Below are positions 8,240 through 17,646 of a DNA stretch of 64,000 nucleotides, piece after piece; within the stretch, counting starts at the first letter, position 1; every line of letters begins with the position of its first letter. The position numbers and the translations under genes were made by a program. The notes under the pieces were generated by a model, which saw only the letters and a program-made list of their open reading frames with translations, was not told the origin of the DNA and did not search any database. Source of the DNA: Nocardioides daedukensis (GTDB taxonomy: Bacteria; Actinomycetota; Actinomycetes; Propionibacteriales; Nocardioidaceae). The stretch covers positions 2,666,001 to 2,730,000 of the forward strand of contig NZ_JACCAA010000001.1 of assembly GCF_013408415.1 (NCBI RefSeq). The letters are read 5' to 3'.

Positions 8240-10072
8240 TCAGCTGGTCCCGGAAGCCGAGTCCCTCGTCGCCCGAGCGGTCGCGGCCGGGAGAGTGACG
8301 GTGAACGTGGTGCCCTTGCCGAGCTCGGAGGCGACCGCAATCGTGCCGCCGTGGCGGCGCACGGTGCGTTGCACGATCGCCAGTCCCAGGCCGGTGCCGG
8401 GCATCCGGAGAGCCTCGGGGTTGCTCGACCGGAAGAACTCGGTGAACACCTGCTCCTGGTCCTTCTCGGAGATGCCCAGCCCCTCATCGCGAACCCGCAG
8501 GATGACGTTCGAGTCCTCGACCCGCGCGCTGATCGCGACCGCGCCCCCGTCGCGAGAATATTTCACGGCGTTGCTGACCAGGTTGCCGCAGATGCGCTCG
8601 AGGTCTGCGGCCTCGGCGCTGACCAGCGCCTTGGGCGGGGCGTCGACCTCGAGTCGCAGGCCGCGACGCGCAGCCTCGAGCGAGTTGAGGTCGATCACCT
8701 CGTCGATCACCGCGACGAGGTCGATGGGGAGTGCGACCACGCGACGGTGCGGGTCACCGGCTCGGGCCAGGGCGAGCATGTCCTGCGCCAGGGACTCGAG
8801 CTTCCCGGCAGAACGGCTGATCACGTCGAGCGAGCGGCGTACCTCAGCATCGACGTCGGCGTCCTCGAGCAGCTCGAGGTGCCCCAAGATGCCGGTCAGC
8901 GGGTTCTTGAACTCGTGGGAGACCGTCGAGATGAGCTGGCTCTTGTAGCTGTCCAGGGCACGCAACTCGGCCAGCAGTTGCTGGTCTCGTTCCGCGGTGC
9001 GCACGTTGAAGACGGCACGGCCGAGATCGCGGCCCAGGTCCGCGGCCCACTGGGCCTCGGCATTGTTCCACTCGGGGGACCCTGGGTTCCGGCACAGCAC
9101 GAGCATCCCCATGCACTCGTCGCCGGCGCTGAGCGGGACCAGCATCGCGGTCTCGACGTTGATCGTGGAGAGGAAGACGACGGCCTGGTCATGGGAAGGT
9201 TGATGCCTCACCTGGTCGGGGCGGTTCTCCGAGATGAACACGATCTCGTTCCGCTCGCAGGCGATCTCGGCGGTGTCGTGCGCGACCTCCCTGAGCCAGT
9301 CAGGAAGGTCGATCTCCCGGTCGTCGGTGGAATAGATCGCGTCGCGGCCGCGGCCGAAGTTGTCGAAGGCCTGCAACCACATGCCCTGGGCACGGAACCC
9401 TTCGGCGATGCTGGGCTGGATGGTCTCGATCAGCTGGTCCAGGGAGAAGACGCCACTGGCTCGTTGCACGATCGTGCGCGAGGCTCGGGCCAGCCGCACG
9501 TGGTCAGCGGCCCGGTCGCGCTCCAGCAATGCGGCAACGGCCTGCGCGGCTTGGTTGACATATCGAGACAGCAGTCGCAGCCGTTCCGCATTCGGGAGCA
9601 TCCCGTCGACGGGCAGGTCCACCGACATGGAGCCGACCAAGTTGCCTTCCACGTCGTGCAGGAGTGCGAAGAGCAGGTTCAGCGGGAGCCACGCATCGGG
9701 GTGGTCCAGTGGCTCGAAGTCGGCGACCCAGCCCAGGTCGTCCTCGCGGCCGACGACTGCCTCGTGCGGGACGAAGCGCAGGCTGTTGCCCCAAGGGATC
9801 GAGTCGGCGACGTCCTTCTCCAGCTCCGAGACCGGACGGAAGGTGCCGAGCAGCAGCTTCTCCGCGGCCGGGTCACCGGCAACCGCAACCATCTCGAGCT
9901 GTCCGGAGTCGCGCAGTACGCTCAGGCCGGAGACGCCGAATCCGGCAACGTCGCAGACCCCTTGGGCGATGACCTTGAGTGATGCTTCGAGGTCGGTGGC
10001 AGCCCAGGCGCCGATCAGAATGCGATAGAAGTCCGGTTCGGACCGTCCCTCACTGTTGTCACGTGGTGTCAT
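8240..10072 (-). CDS. GAF-domain sensor histidine kinase
   Basis: The 610-residue kinase has two GAF-like regions (about residues 20-180 and 205-340) and no clear membrane segment, so it is probably a cytosolic sensor. A HisKA domain follows, with the phospho-acceptor in STVSHEFKNPLTG near residue 385. The HATPase domain has an N box around 490, DEGLGISEKD near 525 and GTGLGLAIV near 565. A TTG lies one codon upstream of the ATG at 10072; I prefer the ATG because AGGGAG is well placed before it. No response regulator is adjacent, so the partner is unknown. It is divergent from purF. Confidence 0.85.
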   Translation of the reverse strand: MTPRDNSEGRSEPDFYRILIGAWAATDLEASLKVIAQGVCDVAGFGVSGLSVLRDSGQLEMVAVAGDPAAEKLLLGTFRPVSELEKDVADSIPWGNSLRFVPHEAVVGREDDLGWVADFEPLDHPDAWLPLNLLFALLHDVEGNLVGSMSVDLPVDGMLPNAERLRLLSRYVNQAAQAVAALLERDRAADHVRLARASRTIVQRASGVFSLDQLIETIQPSIAEGFRAQGMWLQAFDNFGRGRDAIYSTDDREIDLPDWLREVAHDTAEIACERNEIVFISENRPDQVRHQPSHDQAVVFLSTINVETAMLVPLSAGDECMGMLVLCRNPGSPEWNNAEAQWAADLGRDLGRAVFNVRTAERDQQLLAELRALDSYKSQLISTVSHEFKNPLTGILGHLELLEDADVDAEVRRSLDVISRSAGKLESLAQDMLALARAGDPHRRVVALPIDLVAVIDEVIDLNSLEAARRGLRLEVDAPPKALVSAEAADLERICGNLVSNAVKYSRDGGAVAISARVEDSNVILRVRDEGLGISEKDQEQVFTEFFRSSNPEALRMPGTGLGLAIVQRTVRRHGGTIAVASELGKGTTFTVTLPAATARATRDSASGTS

Positions 10073-10187
10073 CAATCTCCCTTTGTCCTCACTTTACCGA
10101 GTAACCCATGGAGAAGTTGTGAACTCGTGCCGGTCCGTGGGAGACGACGAGTCGGCGGTTGACCACCACCGCGTCTAGAATCGGTGT

Positions 10188-11798
10188 GTGCCCCAGCCCA
10201 GCAGCATGCGCAAGGGTGGCGACGGCCGCCTCACCAACGCCCTCGACCCCCAGGACCAGGGACCCCAGGATGCCTGTGGCGTCTTCGGTGTCTGGGCTCC
10301 CGGGGAAGACGTCGCGAAGCTCACCTACTACGGCATCTTCGCCCTGCAGCACCGCGGGCAGGAGTCCGCCGGCATCGCGGTCAGCAACGGCCGGCAGATC
10401 CTCGTCTACAAGGACATGGGGCTCGTTTCCCAGGTTTTCGACGAACCGACGCTGGAGGCGTTGAAGGGCCACCTCGCGATCGGTCACTGCCGCTATTCGA
10501 CCACCGGTGCGAGCACCTGGCACAACGCGCAGCCGACTTTCCACCCCACGGCCAAGGGCTCGATCGCGCTGGCCCACAACGGCAACCTGACCAACACCGC
10601 CGACCTCGCCCAGATGGTCGACGACCTGGCCAGCCTCGATCAGGAGCTGGACCTGAAGGTCCGCAAGTCCGAGGCCGCCACCAACGACACCAGTGTCGTC
10701 ACGGCGCTGCTCGCCAACCACCCCGACAGCACCGTCGAGGAGCGGGCGATGCAGTTGCTGCCGCAGGTCAAGGGCGCCTTCTGCTTCGTCTGGATGGACG
10801 AGGACACGCTCTACGCCGCCCGAGACCCGCAGGGCATCCGACCGCTGGTGATCGGTCGTCTCGAGCGGGGTTGGGTGGTCGCCTCGGAGACCGCCGCCCT
10901 CGACATCGTCGGCGCCTCCTACATCCGCGAGGTCGAGCCCGGCGAGATGGTCATCGTCGACGAGGACGGCCTGCGCACCCGCACCTTCGCCGAGCCGGAG
11001 CCGAAGCACTGCCTGTTCGAGTTCGTCTATCTCGCGCGTCCCGACACGATCATGACCGGCAAGCGCGTGCACAGCGTCCGGGTCGAGATCGGCCGTCGAC
11101 TGGCGCGCTCGTTCCCCGCCGACGCGGACCTGGTCATCCCGGTGCCGGAGTCCGGCACTCCCTCCGCGATCGGTTATGCGGAGGAGTCCGGCATCCCCTA
11201 TGGCGTGGGACTGGTGAAGAACTCCTACGTCGGGCGCACGTTCATCCAGCCCAGCCAGACCATCCGCCAGCTCGGCATCCGGCTCAAGCTGAACCCGCTG
11301 CGCGACATCATCGAGGGCAAGCGCCTCGTGGTCGTCGACGACTCGATCGTGCGCGGCAACACCCAGCGCGCGCTGATCCGGATGTTGCGCGAGGCAGGTG
11401 CCCGCGAGGTGCACGTGCGGATTTCCTCCCCGCCGGTGAAGTGGCCGTGCTTCTACGGCATCGACTTCGCCACCCGGGCCGAGCTGATCGCCAACGGGCT
11501 CACCAACGACGAGATCTGCCGCTCGATCGACGCCGACTCGCTGGGCTACATCGACCTCGAGGACCTGGTCGACGCGACCGAGGTGGCCAAGGACGACCTG
11601 TGCCGAGCCTGCTTCGACGGGGTCTATCCGGTGCCGCTGCCTGAGCCGCAGCACCTCGGCAAGAACCTGCTCGAGGTGTCCGAGTCGGTGGACACCAGCG
11701 CCCTCGCACTCAGCATCGACTCAGTCCAGGTGGAGGCCGAGGGGTTGGCCACGTCGCTGACCGGTGGCGGCGCCAACGACGCCCTCGACCGGCCCTGA
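10188..11798 (+). CDS. purF: Amidophosphoribosyltransferase (PurF)
   Basis: PurF catalyses the first committed step of purine synthesis, making phosphoribosylamine from PRPP and glutamine. The N-terminal Ntn glutaminase domain has its nucleophilic cysteine in DACGVFGVW at residue 30, preceded by a propeptide that should be removed. The PRPP-binding motif VVVDDSIVRGNT lies near residue 383. Cysteines in CFYGIDF and CRACFDG near the C-terminus fit the iron-sulfur type of PurF. I use the GTG at 10188; an ATG six codons later is also possible. purM follows, as in other actinobacteria. Confidence 0.95.
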   Translation: MPQPSSMRKGGDGRLTNALDPQDQGPQDACGVFGVWAPGEDVAKLTYYGIFALQHRGQESAGIAVSNGRQILVYKDMGLVSQVFDEPTLEALKGHLAIGHCRYSTTGASTWHNAQPTFHPTAKGSIALAHNGNLTNTADLAQMVDDLASLDQELDLKVRKSEAATNDTSVVTALLANHPDSTVEERAMQLLPQVKGAFCFVWMDEDTLYAARDPQGIRPLVIGRLERGWVVASETAALDIVGASYIREVEPGEMVIVDEDGLRTRTFAEPEPKHCLFEFVYLARPDTIMTGKRVHSVRVEIGRRLARSFPADADLVIPVPESGTPSAIGYAEESGIPYGVGLVKNSYVGRTFIQPSQTIRQLGIRLKLNPLRDIIEGKRLVVVDDSIVRGNTQRALIRMLREAGAREVHVRISSPPVKWPCFYGIDFATRAELIANGLTNDEICRSIDADSLGYIDLEDLVDATEVAKDDLCRACFDGVYPVPLPEPQHLGKNLLEVSESVDTSALALSIDSVQVEAEGLATSLTGGGANDALDRP

Positions 11799-11852
11799 CG
11801 CTCCTGTCGTTCCCAGATGCCATCCGATGAAGTCCAACCAGAGAGAACAGCC

Positions 11853-12914
11853 GTGACCCAGTCGCACGAGAACGCGTACGCCGCAGCCGGCGTCTCCATC
11901 GAGGCCGGCGACCGTGCCGTCGAACTGATGAAGGGCTGGGTCGAGAAAGCCCGTCGCCCCGAGATGATCGGTGGCATCGGCGGCTTCGCCGGGCTCTTCG
12001 ACGCCAGCGCGCTCAAGTCCTACGAGCGCCCGCTGCTGGCCTCCTCGGCCGATGGCGTCGGCACAAAGGTCGCCATCGCCCAGGCGCTCGACAAGCACGA
12101 CACGATCGGCTTCGACCTGGTCGGCATGCTCGTCGACGACCTCGTCGTCTGCGGCGCCGAGCCGCTCTTCCTGACCGACTACATCGCCACCGGCCGGGTC
12201 GTGCCCGAACGCATCGCCGCGATCGTCAAGGGCATCGCCGAGGCCTGCGTCCAGGCCGGCTGCGCCCTGATCGGTGGGGAGACCGCGGAGCACCCCGGAC
12301 TGCTCGGTCCCGACGAGTACGACGTCGCCGGCTCGACCACCGGTGTCGTGGAGGCCTCGCGCCTGCTCGGTCCGGCGCTGGTCCGTCCCGGCGACGCAGT
12401 CATCGCGATGGAGGCCTCGGGCCTGCACTCCAACGGCTATTCGCTGGTGCGCCACGTCCTGCTCAACACCGCCAAGTGGGAGTTGGACCGTCAGGTCGAC
12501 GAGCTCGGCCGCACCCTGGGCGAGGAGCTGCTCGAGCCGACCCGGATCTATGCCAAGGCCTGCCTGGCACTGGCCGACGAGACCGAGACGCACGCGATGT
12601 CGCACATCACCGGAGGTGGCCTCGCCGCCAACCTCGCGCGAGTGATGCCCGAGGAGCTCTCCGCGACGCTGGACCGCTCGACCTGGACCCCGCAGCCGAT
12701 CTTCGACCTGGTCCGCAAGGTGGGCGACGTCGCGCAGCCGGATCTCGAGCAGACCCTCAACTGCGGCGTGGGCATGGTCTCCCTGACCGCTCCCGACGAC
12801 GCCGACCAGGCAGTCGCCGTACTCGCCCGTTTCGGGATCAACGCCTGGGTGGCCGGCACGGTTGCCGCCGGTGACGGCTCGGTCGAGCTGGTCAACCAGC
12901 ACCCTGGCTGGTGA
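11853..12914 (+). CDS. purM: Phosphoribosylformylglycinamidine cyclo-ligase (PurM)
   Basis: This 353-residue enzyme closes the imidazole ring to form aminoimidazole ribotide in purine synthesis. Family motifs are clear: GVGTKVAIAQ near residue 68, LVGMLVDDLVVCGAEPLF near 90 and GGETAEHPGL near 141. I place the start at GTG 11853, which has AGAGAGAA upstream and begins TQSHENAYAAAG; an in-frame ATG 12 codons earlier would add a non-conserved leader. It follows purF by 54 bases and is probably cotranscribed with it. Confidence 0.94.
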   Translation: MTQSHENAYAAAGVSIEAGDRAVELMKGWVEKARRPEMIGGIGGFAGLFDASALKSYERPLLASSADGVGTKVAIAQALDKHDTIGFDLVGMLVDDLVVCGAEPLFLTDYIATGRVVPERIAAIVKGIAEACVQAGCALIGGETAEHPGLLGPDEYDVAGSTTGVVEASRLLGPALVRPGDAVIAMEASGLHSNGYSLVRHVLLNTAKWELDRQVDELGRTLGEELLEPTRIYAKACLALADETETHAMSHITGGGLAANLARVMPEELSATLDRSTWTPQPIFDLVRKVGDVAQPDLEQTLNCGVGMVSLTAPDDADQAVAVLARFGINAWVAGTVAAGDGSVELVNQHPGW

Positions 12915-12936
12915 ACTCCCCGGGCAAGACTGGTGG

Positions 12937-12962
12937 TTCCCGGGCAAGATCTTGCCCGGGAA
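12937..12962. repeat. Perfect 26-bp palindrome centred on AGATCT
   Basis: The 13-base arm TTCCCGGGCAAGA is followed directly by its exact complement with no loop. A partial copy of the arm (CCCGGGCAAGA) lies 20 bases upstream at 12919. It sits 22 bases after the purM stop. A loopless palindrome with no T-run is a poor intrinsic terminator, so a protein-binding site or a REP-like element is as likely. Confidence 0.75.
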
Positions 12963-12969
12963 GCGCCGG

Positions 12970-12991
12970 AGTCACCGGGTACCCGGTGACT
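12970..12991. repeat. Perfect 22-bp palindrome centred on GTAC
   Basis: The arm AGTCACCGGGT is followed by its exact complement. It lies seven bases from the preceding 26-bp palindrome. The remaining bases to 13165 contain the leader of the DUF3073 gene and no further gene. Confidence 0.75.
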
Positions 12992-13165
12992 TTGGCAGCG
13001 GCATCTGTTCGCCCGTAGGGAAATTCCGGCCAACTGGCGGACCTCGGTGTGCATCAATGCCCACCGAGCAGGTAGCGTTGCCCTCACGAATAGTTAACCA
13101 GGAAGTCCGGGGTGCTTCGGCTTGCCGCCGAAACCCCCGGCCAAGCGCGCGAAGGGGTCGATCCT

Positions 13166-13360
13166 ATGGGACGCGGCCGAGCCAAGGCCAAGCAGACCAA
13201 GGTCGCACGCGACCTGAAGTACCGCACTCACGAGACGGACTTCGGGGCGCTCGCCCAGGAACTGCACGGTGCCACCGGTAGCAACAAGGACACGTCGGAA
13301 TCGACCCGTGAGGACGATGCCGACGACTGGTCCGACTACGCGGAACCTCCGCGCGACTGA
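13166..13360 (+). CDS. DUF3073 small acidic/basic protein
   Basis: This 64-residue protein matches the actinobacterial DUF3073 family, which begins MGRGRAKAKQTKVARDLKYR. The N-terminal half is strongly basic and the C-terminal half is rich in Asp, Glu and Ser, ending DDWSDYAEPPRD. The ATG at 13166 has GAAGGGG eight bases upstream; the open frame continues 18 codons further but without conserved sequence. Its function is unknown. The conserved position between purM and the amino-acid dehydrogenase is the main contextual clue. Confidence 0.88.
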   Translation: MGRGRAKAKQTKVARDLKYRTHETDFGALAQELHGATGSNKDTSESTREDDADDWSDYAEPPRD

Positions 13361-13467
13361 CCCTGCTTCACCGCTGTCCCTGCCGAGCCATGCTCGCCGG
13401 GACAGTTCTCGCCGGTCCTGGCGCGATTCGTCGCGCCCGGGGTTCCGGATGAGCTGAGCTGACGTCT

Positions 13468-13503
13468 GGGACGCCCCTGGCCTGTGAGGGTCAGGGGCGT
13501 CCC
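13468..13503. terminator. Bidirectional terminator between convergent genes
   Basis: A perfect 12-base-pair stem GGGACGCCCCTG/CAGGGGCGTCCC encloses a 12-base loop. It sits just before the 3' end of the dehydrogenase gene, which converges on the DUF3073 gene. The gap 13361-13467 holds nothing else that I recognise. Confidence 0.7.
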
Positions 13504-13510
13504 GACGGGT

Positions 13511-14608
13511 TCAGCCCTTCAGCCACATGCCGCGCAGTCGGCTGACCTCGCGCATGCGACGCTCGGCCAGACGGTCGGCAGCGATGGCGGGAGGTACGCC
13601 GTCCTGGCGCGCCGTCTCGAAAACGGTGCGGGTGGTCTCGAAGATCCCGGTGGCGCGCTGCTTGGCGCGCTCGAAGGAGAAGCCCTCGAGCTCGTCGTAC
13701 ACCTGGATCAGGCCGCCGGCGTTCACGCAGTAGTCGGGCGCGTAGAGGATGCCCTTCGCCTCGAGCGCCTTCTCGACGCCGGGGTGCGCGAGCTGGTTGT
13801 TGGCGGCCCCGCAGATGATCTTTGCCGAGGTGGCCTCGACCACCTCGTCGCTGATCGCGCCGCCCAGGGCGCAAGGTGCATAGACGTCGAGCTGGGAGGC
13901 GACCAGTTCGTCGGTGGACTCCACCACCTTCACCTGGGGGAACTCGTCGCGGACCCGGTCCACGGCCGGCTGCCACACGTCGGTGATCACCACGCTGGCG
14001 CCGTCCTCGACGAGGTGGCGGACCAGGTGGTGACCGACCTTGCCCACGCCGGCAACACCGACGGTGCGGCCGGCCAGGGTGGGCTCGCCCCACACGGACT
14101 CGGCTGCGGCGCGCATGCCTTGGAAGACCCCGAAGGCAGTCAGCACCGAGGAGTCGCCGGCGCCACCGTGGGCGACGGTGCGCCCGGTGACGTAGTCGCA
14201 CTCCCGGGCGATCTCGTCCATGTCGACACTGAACGTCCCGACGTCGCACGCCGTGTAGTAGCGGCCGTTGAGCGACTGTACGAAGCGACCGTAGGAGCGC
14301 AGCAGCGTCTCGTCCTTGATCGTCTTCGGGTCGCCGATGATGACGGCCTTGCCGCCGCCCAGGTCCAGGCCGGCCAGCGCGGCCTTGTAGGACATCCCGC
14401 GGGAGAGGTTGAGGACGTCCCTCAGGGCCTCGTCGGTACTCGCGTAGGGATGGAATCGCGTGCCGCCGAGGGCCGGACCGAGGGCGGTCGAGTGGATCGC
14501 GATGATGGCCTTGAGGCCACTGGCCTCGTCATGGCAGTGGATGACCTGCTCGTGCTCGGACTCGAAGACGTCGAGCGGAGGGGTCGAGGGGGCGGTGGAA
14601 CGGGTCAC
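13511..14608 (-). CDS. Valine/leucine (Glu/Leu/Phe/Val family) dehydrogenase
   Basis: This 365-residue enzyme should oxidatively deaminate branched-chain amino acids with NAD. The substrate-binding lysines are in [18 protein letters not shown] near residue 80, and the Rossmann motif [13 protein letters not shown] is near 175. The start is GTG 14608 ([10 protein letters not shown]), preceded by AGAGAGG; the open frame continues 55 codons upstream but without family similarity. In Streptomyces the corresponding gene is vdh and neighbours bldC, as here, which supports a valine dehydrogenase role. Catabolism of branched-chain amino acids feeds acyl-CoA precursors. Confidence 0.87.
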   Translation of the reverse strand: MTRSTAPSTPPLDVFESEHEQVIHCHDEASGLKAIIAIHSTALGPALGGTRFHPYASTDEALRDVLNLSRGMSYKAALAGLDLGGGKAVIIGDPKTIKDETLLRSYGRFVQSLNGRYYTACDVGTFSVDMDEIARECDYVTGRTVAHGGAGDSSVLTAFGVFQGMRAAAESVWGEPTLAGRTVGVAGVGKVGHHLVRHLVEDGASVVITDVWQPAVDRVRDEFPQVKVVESTDELVASQLDVYAPCALGGAISDEVVEATSAKIICGAANNQLAHPGVEKALEAKGILYAPDYCVNAGGLIQVYDELEGFSFERAKQRATGIFETTRTVFETARQDGVPPAIAADRLAERRMREVSRLRGMWLKG

Positions 14609-14662
14609 GAGTGGCGACCTCTCTGTGCGGGAGCCGAGGGGTGTGCGGCTCGGTGCGGAAGT

Positions 14663-14685
14663 GACCCACATGGGTGACGTGGGTC
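14663..14685. promoter_or_regulatory. Inverted repeat in the vdh/bldC divergent region
   Basis: GACCCAC and GTGGGTC are separated by nine bases, about 55 bases upstream of the dehydrogenase start and 130 bases upstream of bldC. The symmetry and position suggest an operator, but I cannot name the regulator. The rest of 14609-14814 is presumed promoter sequence. Confidence 0.35.
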
Positions 14686-14814
14686 TCATCCCAGAGTAGT
14701 TCGCGCGCGCGTCCCGGTGCCAACCGGCGCAACACGTGCACGCCTGTTGTGATGCATCGTTTGGACATGGCAAACTGTTCCACAGATTCGGACATATCTC
14801 ATGAAAGAGGATGC

Positions 14815-15009
14815 ATGCCCACCCCTCGCACGGACGCGGACAACCTGCTCACCCCCTCGGAGGTCGCCGCGCTGTTCCGCGTGGACCCGAAGACCGTGAC
14901 CCGCTGGGCCAAGGCCGGCAAGATCGGCTCCATCCGCACCCTCGGTGGCCACCGCCGTTTCCGCGAGTCCGAAGTCATGGAGCTCCTGGGCGCCGAAGTC
15001 TCCGAGTGA
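14815..15009 (+). CDS. bldC: BldC, MerR-like DNA-binding developmental regulator
   Basis: The 64-residue protein is a stand-alone winged-helix of the MerR DNA-binding type, without an effector domain. It contains [20 protein letters not shown] and the wing segment [15 protein letters not shown]. This is essentially the BldC protein of Streptomyces, which binds cooperatively to AT-rich direct repeats and controls development. The ATG at 14815 has GAAAGAGG upstream; longer in-frame starts are not conserved. Its presence does not imply that this organism sporulates, because BldC occurs widely in actinobacteria. Confidence 0.93.
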   Translation: MPTPRTDADNLLTPSEVAALFRVDPKTVTRWAKAGKIGSIRTLGGHRRFRESEVMELLGAEVSE

Positions 15010-15012
15010 GAC

Positions 15013-15039
15013 GGACCGGACCCCATCGGGACCCGGTCC
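15013..15039. terminator. Hairpin between bldC and the convergent membrane gene
   Basis: GGACCGGACCCC pairs with GGGACCCGGTCC across a three-base loop with two internal mismatches. It begins three bases after the bldC stop. No T-run follows. Confidence 0.45.
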
Positions 15040-15060
15040 CGCACCGGCACCCGCCGGAGC

Positions 15061-17595
15061 TCAGCGCATTCGACGCAGTCTGGCCGTAGCGTCCTTGAAC
15101 CGGGCCAGGCTGCGTTCCCATGTCACGCCGAGTGCGGTCAGCACGATGCCGATCAGGCCGATCACCATCCACTGGGGCAGCACGTCCGCGTGCCCGACCT
15201 CGCGCAGTACCAGCGCGACTCCCACGGCCCCACCGATCAGCATCGGAGCCGACCAACGCTGCAGCGCGCCCACGAGTACGACGAGCGCACAGGCGAGCCC
15301 GAGCGCCAGTGCGCGCAGGGAGACCGGGTCGGCCATCGCGATCACCAGTGACGGTGCCAGCGCCAGGACCAGACCGGAGCCCAGCGCCCTGAAGCTGCCG
15401 ACCGGACCGCGAGCCATCATCACCGCTCCCACAGTGAGCAGGACCAGCGCCAGGGGCAGGGTGTAGGCCTCGACGGTCTCCACGCCGACCTGCTGCAGGC
15501 GGACCCACTGAGCCAGCGTCAGCAGCCCCAGACTGGCCCAACCGAACCGGCGACGGCTCGGGTTGACCAGGGCGGTGATCGCCGCCAGCACGCCTGCCAC
15601 GGTCAGGTCGATGGCCAGCCACGACTGCACGGACGAACCGTCGTCGGCCTGGCCGATCATCGCCAGGCTGGCGCAGGTCGCCACCAGACCGGTCACCACC
15701 GCGGGCACTTCGCGCGTGGGTCGAGCGGCCAGCATCGACCAGGCGCCGAGGATGACCAGGATCGGCGCGGCACGCCATTCGACGTCGATCCCGGCCAGGT
15801 GCATCAGCGTCCAAGTGAAGCCGGCGACCAGTGGCGCGAAGCCGACCTCGCCCATGGCGCGGGCGGCGCCGCTTCGACTGGTCAGGCCCAGGGCCGCGAC
15901 GGTCAGCAGTCCGGTGGCCACCGCCGTGAGCACGTCGTTGGCCAGCGACACAGCAATCGCGCTGAGGCTGGCGAAGGTCACCACCACGGCCGCCGTGTTC
16001 ACCGTGATCTCCGAGCGCGAGCTGGTTGCGACGAGGCCGGCGACCGCGGTGAGGATCAGCAGGGAGGCGAGAGTGAGCGCCGCGGGTACGTCGTACGTCG
16101 CGGGCAGCAGGGCGATCGTGGAGACGGCGACCAGCCCGCCTGCGCCGATCCAGTGGGCCGGGGCGAAGTGCGCGTGCACCAGTGGCGCGAGCAGGCTCAC
16201 ACCCGCGCCGATCGCGACCAAGCCGACGGCGACGGCGAGTGGCAGCAGCGGTGGCTCCCACCAGTCCAGCGAGTTGGCTTCGAGATGTACGCCGATGCCA
16301 CCGCTCCACGTCGGACTACTGGTCAGTGCCGTGCCGGCGACGTTGCCGAGCAGGACTGCGATCACGACCTGGACGAGTCCAGCCACGGCGACCGGGACCG
16401 CAACGATCCAACGCCAGAGGTCGCCCAGCGCGAGCATGGCGCCAGCACCACCGAGCGCGACAACCGCAGAGACCAGGGCGACGCGGGTCAGCGACTCGTC
16501 GATGACGGGGGCAGTGAGCAGGACGACGATCAGCGCCACGCCGGCAGCCAGTCCCGCCACCCGTGCGCCACGCGGCAGGGCCCGGACCAGCGCCAGACCG
16601 GCGGCGAAGCCAGCTGACACCAGCACCAGCCAGGTCTGCGGACCACCCCACACCTCGCCGATGCTCGGGGAGGTGTCGATCGCGGCGAGCCCGCGGGTCA
16701 GGGTGACCAGCCACCAGCACAGCGTGCCCACGCCCAGGATCGACGTGGTCACGGTGAGCGCGAGGCGGTGCGCGGCCCACGTGCAGGCTGCGGTGAGCAG
16801 GAGTGCGATCACGAACGCGGCGTCGCCGTCGACGAAGATGTGCACGCCGATCACCGCGACGAGTGCCCCGATCCCGGCACCAGCCTGCGCACTCCACAGC
16901 GCCGCCAGAGGAGTGCGTCGGGCGCCCAGGGCGGCGGCCATTGAGGTGGCCGCCACCACGGTGCCGAGCAGCACGATGAACCCTGCGTCGGAGACGGCGT
17001 CGAGCCAGCCGGCTGATTGTGCGCCGAGCACGTCGAGGGTGAGCAGCCCGAGCGCCACCGTGGTGAACGCCTCCGCGCCGCCCCGCAGGTCGCGGCGGGC
17101 CAGGAAGGTGGCCGCGGCACCTGCGGCAACGGTCGCTGCGACGAGTACGCCGGTCCGCCCGCCGACACCGAGCGCCGACCAGGCCACCGCGAGGAAGACG
17201 ACCGCCGCGACCAGCAGGCACAGGGCGCCCAGCCCGAGCAGGATCTTGGGGCCGGAGGCGGCGGTGAGTCGCGGCGTACGCCGTCCGGCTCGGCTCTCGT
17301 GCGCCGGGACCGGGAAGGACGGCATCGGGCCGATCATCGATCCAGTCACTGCGCCAGCCGTTGAGCCAGTCATTGAGCCGGCCAGCGCCGGCTGGGGAGC
17401 GGTCCGGTTGAGGGTGGAGGTGGCAGAGAGGCGGAGCAGCTCGGCCACCAGGCCGTCGGCATGGGTCAGCGTCCGGAACAGGTTCACCGCGACCGGGCCG
17501 CTGAGTTGGATGCCGCAGGTGTCACAACGAGAGGTGCCGGCGGCGATGGGCGCGCGGCAGGCCGGGCAGGCCTCGGGATCGGCATATCGGAACAT
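15061..17595 (-). CDS. Large polytopic membrane protein with N-terminal zinc ribbon (SCO7613-like)
   Basis: The 844-residue protein starts with a zinc-ribbon pair, CPACRAP near residue 8 and CDTCGIQ near 28, followed by a short linker. From about residue 110 to the C-terminus it is an almost unbroken series of hydrophobic segments, over twenty predicted helices rich in Ala, Val and Leu. This fits the actinobacterial proteins annotated as having an SCO7613 C-terminal domain. The function is unknown. The zinc ribbon suggests a cytosolic N-terminus with a structural or partner-binding role. It is convergent with bldC. Confidence 0.75.
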   Translation of the reverse strand: MFRYADPEACPACRAPIAAGTSRCDTCGIQLSGPVAVNLFRTLTHADGLVAELLRLSATSTLNRTAPQPALAGSMTGSTAGAVTGSMIGPMPSFPVPAHESRAGRRTPRLTAASGPKILLGLGALCLLVAAVVFLAVAWSALGVGGRTGVLVAATVAAGAAATFLARRDLRGGAEAFTTVALGLLTLDVLGAQSAGWLDAVSDAGFIVLLGTVVAATSMAAALGARRTPLAALWSAQAGAGIGALVAVIGVHIFVDGDAAFVIALLLTAACTWAAHRLALTVTTSILGVGTLCWWLVTLTRGLAAIDTSPSIGEVWGGPQTWLVLVSAGFAAGLALVRALPRGARVAGLAAGVALIVVLLTAPVIDESLTRVALVSAVVALGGAGAMLALGDLWRWIVAVPVAVAGLVQVVIAVLLGNVAGTALTSSPTWSGGIGVHLEANSLDWWEPPLLPLAVAVGLVAIGAGVSLLAPLVHAHFAPAHWIGAGGLVAVSTIALLPATYDVPAALTLASLLILTAVAGLVATSSRSEITVNTAAVVVTFASLSAIAVSLANDVLTAVATGLLTVAALGLTSRSGAARAMGEVGFAPLVAGFTWTLMHLAGIDVEWRAAPILVILGAWSMLAARPTREVPAVVTGLVATCASLAMIGQADDGSSVQSWLAIDLTVAGVLAAITALVNPSRRRFGWASLGLLTLAQWVRLQQVGVETVEAYTLPLALVLLTVGAVMMARGPVGSFRALGSGLVLALAPSLVIAMADPVSLRALALGLACALVVLVGALQRWSAPMLIGGAVGVALVLREVGHADVLPQWMVIGLIGIVLTALGVTWERSLARFKDATARLRRMR

Positions 17596-17646
17596 GCCCT
17601 GAGCCTGTCAGCGATGGGCGCCCACCGGATCGGTTTCTGCACCCAT

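Noticed and set aside
8351-9982. 543-residue plus-strand open frame
   Set aside because: It mirrors the histidine kinase on the other strand, which has complete HisKA and HATPase motifs.
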